A stretch of 6,027 nucleotides of DNA from the NCBI GenBank assembly GCA_046594105.1, contig JBKJQB010000294.1, positions 1 to 6,027 of the forward strand. The letters are read 5' to 3'. Positions 1 to 6,027 of the stretch are shown here, in pieces; positions within the stretch are counted from its first letter, which is position 1, and each line of letters opens with the position of its first letter. The notes under the pieces are model-generated. The model had not been told where the DNA came from, ran no database searches, and saw nothing but the letters and a program-made list of their open reading frames with translations. Origin of the DNA: JBDSGC01 sp046594105. GTDB lineage: Bacteria > Acidobacteriota > Thermoanaerobaculia > Gp7-AA8. The position numbers and the translations under genes are program-made.

Positions 1-47
1 GAGAGGAGAAACAGAGGAGCGAGGAGGGCGACGCGGATCGGTTTCAT
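1..47 (-). CDS. 5' end of a divergent gene for an exported protein (partial, unknown function)
   Basis: Reading the minus strand from the ATG at 47 gives 15 codons, MKPIRVALLAPLFLL, before the window edge. This is a typical start of a Sec signal peptide or lipoprotein leader: two positive charges (Lys2, Arg5) followed by an unbroken hydrophobic stretch. Upstream, at 65-59 on the minus strand, is AAAGGAG, a strong Shine-Dalgarno match, 11 nt from the ATG, which is slightly long but usable. The gene diverges from the MOSC gene. Nothing of the mature protein is visible, so no function can be assigned. The plus strand is also open from 1 to a TGA at 52-54, but that peptide is Arg-rich and has no recognisable features, so I prefer the minus-strand reading. 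Confidence 0.6.
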   Translation of the reverse strand, partial: MKPIRVALLAPLFLL

Positions 48-206
48 GGGTTGATGGACTCCTTTCGACAGGCAACGGCTTCGATGCCGGCGGATGCAGG
101 ACAGTTTCTTCGAGCAACGGATGCGCAGGCGCATTTGCGAATCTTCGATGCGACCCTTCCGTCCAGGGCGAGGTCGACGGAATCCCGTTATCCTTTCCTG
201 GTGACC
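48..206. promoter_or_regulatory. Divergent intergenic region, probably holding promoters for both flanking genes
   Basis: This 159-bp stretch lies between the ATG of the leftward exported-protein gene and the chosen ATG of the MOSC gene. It contains the leftward gene's Shine-Dalgarno (AAAGGAG, minus strand, 65-59). No confident -35/-10 pair is visible. A TATCCT at 189-194 could be a weak -10 for the rightward gene, which would place transcription start almost at the start codon, but no matching -35 is seen. The reading frame is open through the region from TTG 51 and ATG 54, but those codons do not resemble the start of a MOSC protein. Confidence 0.35.
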
Positions 207-893
207 ATGCATGTCTCCGCGCTGTGGCGGTTCCCGGTGAAGTCGATGGCCGGGGAGCCGTTGCAGTCCGCCAGGGTGACGGAGGAGGGGATCGCCGGCG
301 ACCGCGTCGTGCAGGTCGTGGCACCCGGGCGGGGATTCATCACCTCACGTACCCATCCTCGGCTGTTGCTGCTTCACGCTCGGCTCGGTGATGACGGGGA
401 ACCGCTCGTCGACGGGCTCTCCTGGAACGACCCGGTCATTGCCGAAGCGGTGCGCAGCGCTGCCGGTCCGAACGCCTCGCTGATCCGTTATCCCGGCGGC
501 GAGCGCTTCGACGTGCTGCCACTGCTGGTGGCCACCGACGGCGCCCTCCAGGCGTTCGGACACGATCCACGCCGCCTCCGCCCGAACATCGTCGTGTCCG
601 GCGTCGAGGGTCTGTCGGAGCGGCAATGGCCGGGAGGCACGCTGAGGATCGGACCCTGCCTCATCGCCGTCGACTCCCTCAGGGGACGCTGTGTCATGAC
701 CACCTTCGATCCTGATACCGCAGAGCAGAATCCGTCCGTCCTCAAGGAGATCGTCCGCGATTTCGGCGGACGCCTGGCACTCAACTGCGACGTGATTCGA
801 GGGGGCACGATTGCCGTCGGCGACCCCGTCGAACTTCTCGATGCACACCAGGCGAAGACGATGGCCTCGGTAACAGAAGCAGACCCTCGTTGA
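207..893 (+). CDS. MOSC domain-containing protein with N-terminal beta-barrel domain
   Basis: The predicted protein has 228 residues. Residues 1-60 match the MOSC_N beta-barrel pattern: the opening MHVSALWRFPVKSMAGE fits the family's usual 'V..L..YPVKS..GE' start. The MOSC domain proper follows, with the 'RRLRPNIVV' motif at 122-130 and the conserved cysteine region 'RGRCVMTTFDPDT' around Cys162. In this superfamily (C-terminal domain of Moco sulfurase, YcbX, mARC, YiiM) that Cys is the proposed sulfur carrier or molybdenum-cofactor ligand. There is no C-terminal ferredoxin domain of the YcbX type and no signal peptide, so it is probably cytosolic. The substrate is unknown; reduction of N-hydroxylated compounds or cofactor sulfur transfer are family-based guesses. 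I chose ATG 207 because the family homology starts there; GTG 201 is an alternative, and ATG 54 would add 51 unrelated residues over the divergent promoter region. No clear ribosome binding site precedes 207. Product class is secure, function is not. Confidence 0.88.
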   Translation: MHVSALWRFPVKSMAGEPLQSARVTEEGIAGDRVVQVVAPGRGFITSRTHPRLLLLHARLGDDGEPLVDGLSWNDPVIAEAVRSAAGPNASLIRYPGGERFDVLPLLVATDGALQAFGHDPRRLRPNIVVSGVEGLSERQWPGGTLRIGPCLIAVDSLRGRCVMTTFDPDTAEQNPSVLKEIVRDFGGRLALNCDVIRGGTIAVGDPVELLDAHQAKTMASVTEADPR

Positions 894-894
894 T

Positions 895-919
895 CGTAAC
901 GTGAGCCGGCGCGGTTACG
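895..919. other. Inverted repeat just after the MOSC stop codon
   Basis: CGTAAC at 895-900 and GTTACG at 914-919 are perfect 6-bp inverted arms separated by 13 nt, with a further palindrome GCCGGC inside the loop. The structure starts one base after the MOSC stop codon. There is no T-run after it, so it is not a standard intrinsic terminator. It may be a weak terminator, an operator-like dyad, or chance. Confidence 0.25.
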
Positions 920-989
920 TCTCTGTGCTGGCCGATGCCATGATCCGTTCGGGGGGGCCTATGATGGTGGTCTCTCACAACCAATTCTC

Positions 990-3266
990 ATGTCCGGCTC
1001 CTCGGTACGCCTTTGCCACTCTCCCATCCGGTGGACAGAAATCGTCTTTTTTTTGTGCGTCTTGACGCCGGGCGCGGTGCTGGCGAACCCAGCGCGAGAA
1101 ATGGATCGAGGCTTGATCGCGCGGATTCGGCGTGCGGGGAAGAACGAGAAGGTTGTTCTCTCCAACGTCATCCTCTCGGATACCGAAACAAGAACGATTG
1201 AGCTCGAGGAGTTCTCTGTCTACTCCCCTGACGCCTCGATTCTCGTTTACGACTCGGATCCACCGCGCAGAATCAAACCTCCGGCGCGGCGGTATTTCAA
1301 AGGTCGAATCGTGAACGAGCCGTTGGCGACGGTCTTCTTCTCGGTATCGACGAACAGCTCCGATGTGAATGGTCTGGTTGTGATCGGACAGAAGGAATTC
1401 ACCATCGCACGGGGCCGGCGACTGCCTCGAAAGGACGCTGTGAAGGCGGGGGACGACGGACCGGTGCTTGTGGCGGAGCGCGATCCGGTCGCCGAAAATT
1501 TCGAGGGCCCTCCCTTCGAGTGTGGGACCGAGAACATGACCGTGCCGGTCGGGCAACTGGCTCTCCATCCGAAGCCGGTTCCTCTCGCGGTGAACGGTGT
1601 GTCCTATCAGTTTCGGATCGCGGTCGAGAGCGACAATGAGTTCTACGCCGGGTTTGGATCGCCGAGTGCGGCGACCGATGACCTGATCAACGTCTACATC
1701 GGCGACCTGGTGGCGAAGGCCTCCGTGATTTACATGCGCGATCTGAATACGACGCTGAACATCGGGCAGGTCAACATCCGACCGACCAACAGCCCCGATC
1801 CATTTGTTTTTACGGACACAACCGATGGGTTCAGGCTGCTCAAGGCTCTCGGAGAACTGGGCACGGTCTGGCACGACAACGCGGCACTGGCGGCCGTGGT
1901 CCGTTCTGCCGTGGTGATGGTCAGTGGCCGGCCATTGGGAGGTGGCGTGGCCCACACCAACTCGCTCTGCCGCCTCGATTACCCCTGCGGCGATTTGTGC
2001 TTCCAAAACTGGGGAGGTGCGTATGCCTTCAACGCAGCCGTCGGCGAGAGGCGCGTTCCCGATCCGAACGCCACCGTGAATGGAATCGTTTACGGTCTTC
2101 CGGCCGATTATTGGATGTTGCAGAGCGTCGCCCATGAGCTTGGCCACGTCGTTGGCTCATCGCACACCCATTGCGTTGCCCTGAGCCCTGCGGAGCAGAC
2201 GCAGTACAACGTCACACGAAGTTTCGTCGACGAGTGCTTCAGCGGCAGTGAAGTCGGATGCTTCCGCAGCACAGCCAGCGTGCCCCCGAGCGTCCCGCCG
2301 GAGAAGGGAACGATCATGAGCTACTGCTACCTTTCTAACAGCGCGAGCGGGTATCCCGAAAGCAGGTATTTGCTTGGAGAGGCAGGAAAGCCGAGCGAGA
2401 AGATGCTGGCTCTTCTGCAGATCGGCCTCGATCGGGCGACGCCGATCGGCGACATCACCGTCGGCAGCAACCTTCCTTGTACTGCCGGACAGATGGCCTC
2501 TGTGGGTAACTGCGGGACGGGCTGCAGTTATCTCTGGACGGTGGCCGGCGGATCGATTCAGGGTTCGGCCGCGACCCTTTCGATCTCGTTCACACCCAAC
2601 TCTCCCAACGTGACGGTGACGGCGACGGTTGGATCTGCCAAAGAGTGCAAGGTGACGACTTCCTTCGCCACCACTTCGCAGTGCGTTGGTCTCCCTCCAC
2701 CGGTCAACCTGGTGGCTACCGCTGTCGCTGCCACGCCGCCGTCCGTCAATCTCTCCTGGACCGCCGTTGCGGGCGCTGCGAGCTATGAGGTCCAGCGAAG
2801 CGCCAACGCGATCGCTTACGTCACGGTCGGAACGCCGGCGGGCAATGCGTTCACCGATTCCTCGGCCGTCGCGGACTCCTCCTTTCTCTACAGGGTTGCT
2901 GCGCGCGACGCGGGGGCGATCACCGGGCCGTACGGCGCGCCCGACCTGGCCACAACGGTCATCTTCACCGATGAGCCGCTGATCGCAGGATCGACCGCCG
3001 TCAAAACCCTTCACATGAATCAGCTCCGGACCGCGGTGAATGCGATGCGGACGCTGGCGCGGCTCGGCACCGCCACCTTCACCGATTCCATCGGCCCGCT
3101 GGTGCAGGTCAGAAAGATTCACATCGACGAGCTGCGCACGAACCTCGACGCCTCGCGCGCGGCGCTGGGATTGCTCGCTCTCAGCTACACCGATCCGAGC
3201 GTCACCGCGGCATCGACAACCATCAAGGCAGCGCATTTCGGGGAACTGCGTAATGGCGTGAAGTAG
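990..3266 (+). CDS. Secreted reprolysin-like zinc metalloprotease with PKD-like, FN3 and C-terminal repeat domains
   Basis: A 758-residue exported metzincin. Residues 1-32 form a signal peptide: Arg/His-containing n-region, hydrophobic core from about 18, likely cleavage after AVLA. Residues 33-180 look like a propeptide, beta-strand rich, ending near a Cys178-Gly pair that might act as a cysteine switch. The catalytic domain spans about 203-480. It carries the zinc motif HELGHVVGSSH (His382, Glu383, His386, Gly389, His392) and a Met-turn 'GTIMSYC' with Met443, the signature of reprolysin/M12B-like metzincins. A Cys cluster (327, 333, 337) and Cys395, 416, 424 and 446 suggest disulfides. Residues about 485-562 form a Cys-containing beta/PKD-like domain, 568-657 a fibronectin type III domain, and 659-758 three short repeats. 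The likely role is degradation of extracellular protein; the substrate is unknown. ATG 990 gives the signal peptide directly, although no good Shine-Dalgarno precedes it. The large minus-strand open frames opposite it are shadows. The gene appears monocistronic. Confidence 0.9.
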   Translation: MSGSSVRLCHSPIRWTEIVFFLCVLTPGAVLANPAREMDRGLIARIRRAGKNEKVVLSNVILSDTETRTIELEEFSVYSPDASILVYDSDPPRRIKPPARRYFKGRIVNEPLATVFFSVSTNSSDVNGLVVIGQKEFTIARGRRLPRKDAVKAGDDGPVLVAERDPVAENFEGPPFECGTENMTVPVGQLALHPKPVPLAVNGVSYQFRIAVESDNEFYAGFGSPSAATDDLINVYIGDLVAKASVIYMRDLNTTLNIGQVNIRPTNSPDPFVFTDTTDGFRLLKALGELGTVWHDNAALAAVVRSAVVMVSGRPLGGGVAHTNSLCRLDYPCGDLCFQNWGGAYAFNAAVGERRVPDPNATVNGIVYGLPADYWMLQSVAHELGHVVGSSHTHCVALSPAEQTQYNVTRSFVDECFSGSEVGCFRSTASVPPSVPPEKGTIMSYCYLSNSASGYPESRYLLGEAGKPSEKMLALLQIGLDRATPIGDITVGSNLPCTAGQMASVGNCGTGCSYLWTVAGGSIQGSAATLSISFTPNSPNVTVTATVGSAKECKVTTSFATTSQCVGLPPPVNLVATAVAATPPSVNLSWTAVAGAASYEVQRSANAIAYVTVGTPAGNAFTDSSAVADSSFLYRVAARDAGAITGPYGAPDLATTVIFTDEPLIAGSTAVKTLHMNQLRTAVNAMRTLARLGTATFTDSIGPLVQVRKIHIDELRTNLDASRAALGLLALSYTDPSVTAASTTIKAAHFGELRNGVK
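2964..3263 (+). repeat. Three tandem C-terminal protein repeats of the metalloprotease
   Basis: The last 100 residues (659-758) consist of three units starting at Phe659, Phe697 and Tyr733, 38 and 36 residues apart, with a shortened third unit of 26 residues. The shared pattern is (F/Y)TD, then about 10-14 variable residues often containing 'AGSTxxK' or similar, then Lys/Arg-x-x-His-x-x-(Q/E)LR, followed in the first two units by a helical stretch ending near 'LxxLG'. Conserved cores are KTLHMNQLR, RKIHIDELR and KAAHFGELR. The protein ends directly after the third ELR core ('NGVK'). The repeats are diverged at DNA level, so this is a protein-level repeat and not a recent duplication. Position at the extreme C terminus suggests a surface-attachment or secretion module, which is inference only. 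Confidence 0.7.
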
Positions 3267-3310
3267 CAGGATCAGAAAGTCAGCCGAACCCCCCACCGGG
3301 CATCGGCGAC

Positions 3311-3357
3311 GTCAGCATTCTGAAGGCGGCAATCCTCTGTCATGCCGCTGTCCTGAC
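3311..3357. other. Imperfect stem-loop downstream of the metalloprotease gene
   Basis: An inner stem pairs GCGGCA (3326-3331) with TGCCGC (3343-3348) around an 11-nt loop. An outer stem pairs GTCAG (3311-3315) with CTGAC (3353-3357), leaving an asymmetric internal loop of 10 and 4 nt. It lies about 45 bp after the protease stop codon, so it could protect the transcript end or help termination, but no T-tract follows. It could equally belong to the trp leader. Confidence 0.3.
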
Positions 3358-3655
3358 CCTCATTCGCCACTCAGCTCTGTGTTACGCTTCGCCGCCATGG
3401 ACGCCCCCACCCCCTCGGAGCACGAGTCGACGATTCCGGTCGCCTCGTGTCTTTGGCTGTAGTAGCCCGCCCGCCAACCACTCCATCGATTCTCATCGTT
3501 CCCTCATGCCGGTTTCTCCCCTCGGTCACCTGACGGCGGACCTTTCCATTTCTTCGATCATCCGGAGCGGCGTGGTACTGCGCGCCAGGCAGCGATTGAT
3601 CAGGAGAAACGGGACTCGATGGGAGACTGCTCCGAGCGCCAAGACGAGCCACAGC

Positions 3656-3661
3656 GGAAGG
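3656..3661 (+). promoter_or_regulatory. Ribosome binding site of trpG
   Basis: GGAAGG lies 8 nt before ATG 3670. It supports that start over the in-frame ATG at 3619, which would add 17 residues not found in glutamine amidotransferases. Confidence 0.6.
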
Positions 3662-3669
3662 CAATCCTC

Positions 3670-4242
3670 ATGATCACCATCATCGACAACTATGACTCCT
3701 TCACCTGGAACCTGGTGCAGCAGATCGAGCGGCTATCCGGCGCGACGCTGCAGGTGATCCGCAACGATGAATTCGAACCGGAGGCGTTGATGGCCCGGAA
3801 GCCGTCGGCGATCGTGATCTCACCCGGCCCGGGAACGCCGGCGCGGGCGGGAAGGACCCTCGACCTCATCCGGCTCAACGGCTCCATCCCGCTCCTCGGC
3901 GTGTGCCTGGGGCATCAGGCCATCGGCGAGGCGTTCGGCGGCCGCGTGGTTCGCGGCGGCGTGCCGGTCCACGGGAAAATCAGCGACGTCCGGCACCAGG
4001 GGCAGGGGTTGTTCGAGGGATGTCCCACGCCGCTCAGGACGGCTCGCTATCATTCACTGGTGGTCGAACGCGAAAGCATCCCCGACGTTCTTCGCATCGA
4101 TGCGGAGACGGACGACGGCGTGGTGATGGCCTTCACGCATCGCCAGCGCCCCGTCTACGGGATCCAGTTCCATCCGGAGTCGTATGGCACCACGGGCGGA
4201 GACCAGCTGATCGCCAACTTTCTTCGCGAGGTGCGCCCTTGA
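3670..4242 (+). CDS. trpG: Anthranilate synthase glutamine amidotransferase subunit TrpG
   Basis: This 190-residue protein is a class I glutamine amidotransferase of normal family length. It hydrolyses glutamine and passes ammonia to the anthranilate synthase large subunit, which makes anthranilate from chorismate. It begins with the typical MITIIDNYDSFTWNLVQ. The oxyanion/loop motif SPGPGTP is at 51-57, the nucleophile elbow GVCLGHQ carries Cys79, and the rest of the triad is His168 and Glu170 in QFHPES. HGK at 101-103 and RYHSL at 126-130 are also conserved in TrpG/PabA. The paralogue PabA (folate branch) is very similar, and a single protein may serve both pathways. The trpD and trpC genes directly downstream favour TrpG. 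The gene overlaps trpD by four bases. No partner trpE lies upstream, where it is commonly found. Confidence 0.94.
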   Translation: MITIIDNYDSFTWNLVQQIERLSGATLQVIRNDEFEPEALMARKPSAIVISPGPGTPARAGRTLDLIRLNGSIPLLGVCLGHQAIGEAFGGRVVRGGVPVHGKISDVRHQGQGLFEGCPTPLRTARYHSLVVERESIPDVLRIDAETDDGVVMAFTHRQRPVYGIQFHPESYGTTGGDQLIANFLREVRP

Positions 4243-5264
4243 TCGCGGATGCCATCAAGAGCCTGGTGGAAGGGCGAAGCCTGGGACGGGAAGAGATGCG
4301 TGGCGTGTTCGGCGAAGTCATGGACGGCCAGGTCACCGACGTCCAGAAGACAGCGCTTCTGATCGCTCTGCGGATGAAAGGCGAGACCGCCGAGGAGATC
4401 ATCGGGGCGGCCATGGCCATGCGCGAGCGGGTCACGCCACTGTCCGGCGATTTCGGTCAGATCGTCGACACCTGCGGCACGGGCGGCGATGGCCGCGGAA
4501 CCTTCAATGTCTCCACGCTGGCGGCCATTGTGGCGGCGGCCGCGGGAGCGCCGGTGGCCAAGCATGGAAACCGCGCGGTGTCCTCGGCCTGCGGCAGCGC
4601 CGATCTGCTCAAAGAGCTCGGCGTGGAGATCGATCTCGACGCCGCGCGCATGAGTGACGTCCTGCGGCGAACCGGGATCTCCTTTCTGTTCGCGCCCCGG
4701 CTGCATCCGGCCATGAGCTCGGTGGCCCCGGTCCGTCGCGAGCTCGGAGTGCGCACCATCTTCAACGTGCTCGGCCCGCTGACCAACCCTGCGTTCGCGC
4801 GCCGGCAGGTGCTCGGTGTGTACTCCGCGCATCTGGTCGAGCTGCTGGCGAAAGTGCTGCTGGAGCTCGGCGCAGAGCACGCGCTGGTCGTGTGCAGCCT
4901 CGACGGGCTGGATGAGATTTCCATCTCCGCGCCGACGCAGGTTTCCGAACTGCGCGATGGCGCATTGCGCAACTACGAGTTGACTCCGGAAGCGATCGGA
5001 GTGGAGCGTCATGACCTGGCCCAATTGGCCGGAGGCAACGTGCAGGACAACGCGCGCATCGCCCGGTCAGTCCTCGCCGGCGACCCAGGCGCGCCAGCGG
5101 AGATCGTCGTCGCCAACGCCGGCGCCGCGTTGTATGTGGCCGGTGTGGCCGCAACCATCAAGGAGGGCGTGGTGCTGGCGCGTGAAGCGCTCGCCTCCGG
5201 GCAGGCACGGCGCAAGCTCGAGGAACTGGTGACCACGACGAACTCGTTGGCGGGGACCCGATGA
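4239..5264 (+). CDS. trpD: Anthranilate phosphoribosyltransferase TrpD
   Basis: The 341-residue protein transfers the phosphoribosyl group from PRPP to anthranilate, the second step of tryptophan synthesis; the family is usually about 340 residues. The N-terminal helical domain (1-70) reads IADAIKSLVEGRSLGREEM. The PRPP-binding glycine motif CGTGGDGRGTFNVST starts at Cys79, KHGNRAVSSACGSADLLKELG (108-128) contributes to the anthranilate and PRPP sites, RTIFNVLGPLTNPA is at 172-185, and the acidic pair Asp225-Glu226 in DGLDEIS is the family's magnesium site. I chose a TTG start at 4239 because it yields the canonical N terminus. It is preceded by GAGGTG at 4228-4233 with 5-nt spacing, and it overlaps the trpG stop as TTGA. 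The frame is open further upstream inside trpG, but that is a shadow. The end overlaps trpC by ATGA, so translation of all three genes is probably coupled. Confidence 0.95.
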   Translation: MIADAIKSLVEGRSLGREEMRGVFGEVMDGQVTDVQKTALLIALRMKGETAEEIIGAAMAMRERVTPLSGDFGQIVDTCGTGGDGRGTFNVSTLAAIVAAAAGAPVAKHGNRAVSSACGSADLLKELGVEIDLDAARMSDVLRRTGISFLFAPRLHPAMSSVAPVRRELGVRTIFNVLGPLTNPAFARRQVLGVYSAHLVELLAKVLLELGAEHALVVCSLDGLDEISISAPTQVSELRDGALRNYELTPEAIGVERHDLAQLAGGNVQDNARIARSVLAGDPGAPAEIVVANAGAALYVAGVAATIKEGVVLAREALASGQARRKLEELVTTTNSLAGTR

Positions 5265-6027
5265 ACGACGTTCTGGAGAGAATCGTTGCGCGAACGCGCG
5301 AACGCCTGGCTCAGGAAGCTCCGGCGGAGCGGAGCGCGGCGGAGGCGTCGGCAACGTCGCGCAAGGCTTTCGGACTGAGTGCGGCGTTGCGGCCGGCTGG
5401 TGTGGACCCGCGGAAGGCGATCCGCGTCATTGCCGAGATCAAGTCGGCCTCGCCATCCGCGGGGACGATCGTGGCGGACCCTGACGTGATCGCCATTGCA
5501 GCCGATTACGCGCATGGCGGCGCCAAGGCGATCTCCATCGTCACCGAAGCCGATTTTTTCAAGGGCTCACGTGACTGGATCGAGAGGGCTGCGTTCGCTT
5601 CCGGCCTTCCCATCCTGATGAAGGATTTCGTGGTCGAGGAATCGCAATTGCTGAGGGGTGTGACCGCGGGAGCGAGCGGGATCCTGTTGCTGGCCTCTCT
5701 CCTGGACGGCGTTCAGATCGCGGAATTCATCGCCCTCCTCGACGGGCTGGGATGTGACGCTCTGGTCGAAGTCCACGATGAATGGGAGTTGGAGCGCGCC
5801 ATGGCCGGCGGCGCGCGGCTGATCGGGGTGAACAATCGCAACCTGCGCGACTTTGTGGTGGATCTGGCTACGTCCGAGCGTCTGGCGAAGCTGATTCCAG
5901 CCGCAGCGATCCGAGTGGCGGAGAGCGGGATTCGAGTCCGCCAGGATGTCGACCGGCTCCAGGCGGCCGGATTCGATGCCTTTCTGGTGGGAGAGTCGCT
6001 CTTGCGTCAGAATGACCACACCGAGGC
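5261..6027 (+). CDS. trpC: Indole-3-glycerol phosphate synthase TrpC (3' end cut by window)
   Basis: The first 255 codons are present and the frame is still open at the window edge; the family is usually about 250-270 residues, so only the last few residues should be missing. The enzyme converts CdRP to indole-3-glycerol phosphate by decarboxylation and ring closure in a TIM barrel. The catalytic set known from the Sulfolobus enzyme is all present at matching spacing: Glu59 and Lys61 in AEIKSASPS, Lys121 in LMKDF, Glu170 in VEVHDEWE, Asn191 and Arg193 in GVNNRNL, Glu221 and Ser222 in VAESGIR. The phosphate-binding C-terminal strand reads AFLVGESLL. TEADFFKGS (95-103) is another family hallmark. 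The ATG overlaps the trpD stop (ATGA), with a weak GGCGGGG sequence just upstream. There is no sign of fusion to TrpF within what is visible. Confidence 0.94.
   Translation, partial: MNDVLERIVARTRERLAQEAPAERSAAEASATSRKAFGLSAALRPAGVDPRKAIRVIAEIKSASPSAGTIVADPDVIAIAADYAHGGAKAISIVTEADFFKGSRDWIERAAFASGLPILMKDFVVEESQLLRGVTAGASGILLLASLLDGVQIAEFIALLDGLGCDALVEVHDEWELERAMAGGARLIGVNNRNLRDFVVDLATSERLAKLIPAAAIRVAESGIRVRQDVDRLQAAGFDAFLVGESLLRQNDHTE

Larger units (their letters stand above)
3267..3669. other. 403-bp gap without a convincing gene; probable trp promoter and leader
   Basis: No reading frame here looks like a protein family I recognise. The stretch contains a stem-loop at 3311-3357, a 21-codon open frame (3397-3462) ending in a Trp-Leu pair before two adjacent TAG stops, and an open run in the trpG frame from 3466 into trpG. 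There is no Trp-codon-rich leader peptide, no T-box core and no run of spaced GAG/TAG triplets as for TRAP. No confident -35/-10 pair could be picked. It should carry both the end of the protease transcript and the start of the trp transcript. Confidence 0.5.

Noticed and set aside
1..36. Purine-rich GAG/AGGAG run at the left edge as a repeat or TRAP-like site
   Set aside because: On the opposite strand it is simply the Leu/Pro/Ala-coding hydrophobic core of a signal peptide, which explains the composition.
51..206. N-terminal extension of the MOSC protein from TTG 51 or ATG 54
   Set aside because: The extra 51-52 residues do not resemble the family, have no fitting Shine-Dalgarno, and overlap the 5' region of the divergent minus-strand gene. 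Family similarity begins at ATG 207.
975..3296. Two long minus-strand open frames (975-2147 and 2157-3296) opposite the protease gene
   Set aside because: They are rich in Arg, His, Gly and Asp with no recognisable motif, and they mirror a well-supported gene with zinc motif and domain structure. High-GC DNA commonly gives such shadows.
3397..3462. 21-codon open frame ending in Cys-Leu-Trp-Leu before two TAG stops, as a trp leader peptide
   Set aside because: Only one Trp codon, no Shine-Dalgarno, and no terminator/antiterminator pair directly after it. A classical attenuator would need adjacent Trp codons and competing hairpins.
3619..3669. ATG 3619 as the trpG start
   Set aside because: It adds 17 polar residues before MITIIDNYDSF, which is itself the conserved beginning of the family, and GGAAGG is correctly spaced only for ATG 3670.
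3903..4238. Upstream extension of the trpD frame inside trpG
   Set aside because: The frame is open by chance; its Arg/Gly/Pro-rich translation is unlike any TrpD, while the TTG at 4239 gives the canonical N terminus with a well-placed ribosome binding site.

Overview
The window is high-GC bacterial DNA with intact, tightly spaced genes. It holds a housekeeping tryptophan cluster next to an accessory secreted protease. The protease ends in tandem '(F/Y)TD...K..H..ELR' repeats, a C-terminal module I associate from memory with secreted proteins of Acidobacteriota (Thermoanaerobaculia-like lineages). That assignment is an inference and has not been tested by search.

Left part (1-893). A gene on the minus strand begins at position 47 and runs off the left edge; only its first 15 codons are present, and they look like a signal peptide behind a good Shine-Dalgarno. 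It diverges from a plus-strand MOSC-domain protein (207-893). The reading frame of the MOSC gene stays open upstream to 51, but that extension crosses the divergent gene's start region and is probably not coding.

Middle part (894-3669). A 96-bp gap leads to a 758-residue secreted zinc metalloprotease (990-3266). Its order is signal peptide, propeptide, reprolysin/metzincin-like catalytic domain with HExxHxxGxxH and a Met-turn, a Cys-containing beta/PKD-like domain, a fibronectin type III domain, and three C-terminal repeats. A 403-bp gap with no convincing gene follows (3267-3669); it holds one imperfect stem-loop and probably the trp promoter and leader.

Right part (3670-6027). trpG, trpD and trpC form a translationally coupled operon (TTGA and ATGA overlaps) and continue off the right edge. 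TrpG supplies ammonia from glutamine to the anthranilate synthase large subunit, TrpD adds phosphoribosyl to anthranilate, and TrpC closes the indole ring after the TrpF isomerisation. No trpE is present in the window, so the large subunit must be encoded elsewhere.

I found no RNA gene, CRISPR array, insertion sequence or prophage, and no clear evidence of an undescribed system. The features most worth a second look are the C-terminal repeats, a candidate cysteine switch in the protease, homopolymer tracts around the protease start, and the trp cluster that begins at trpG behind a long non-coding leader.
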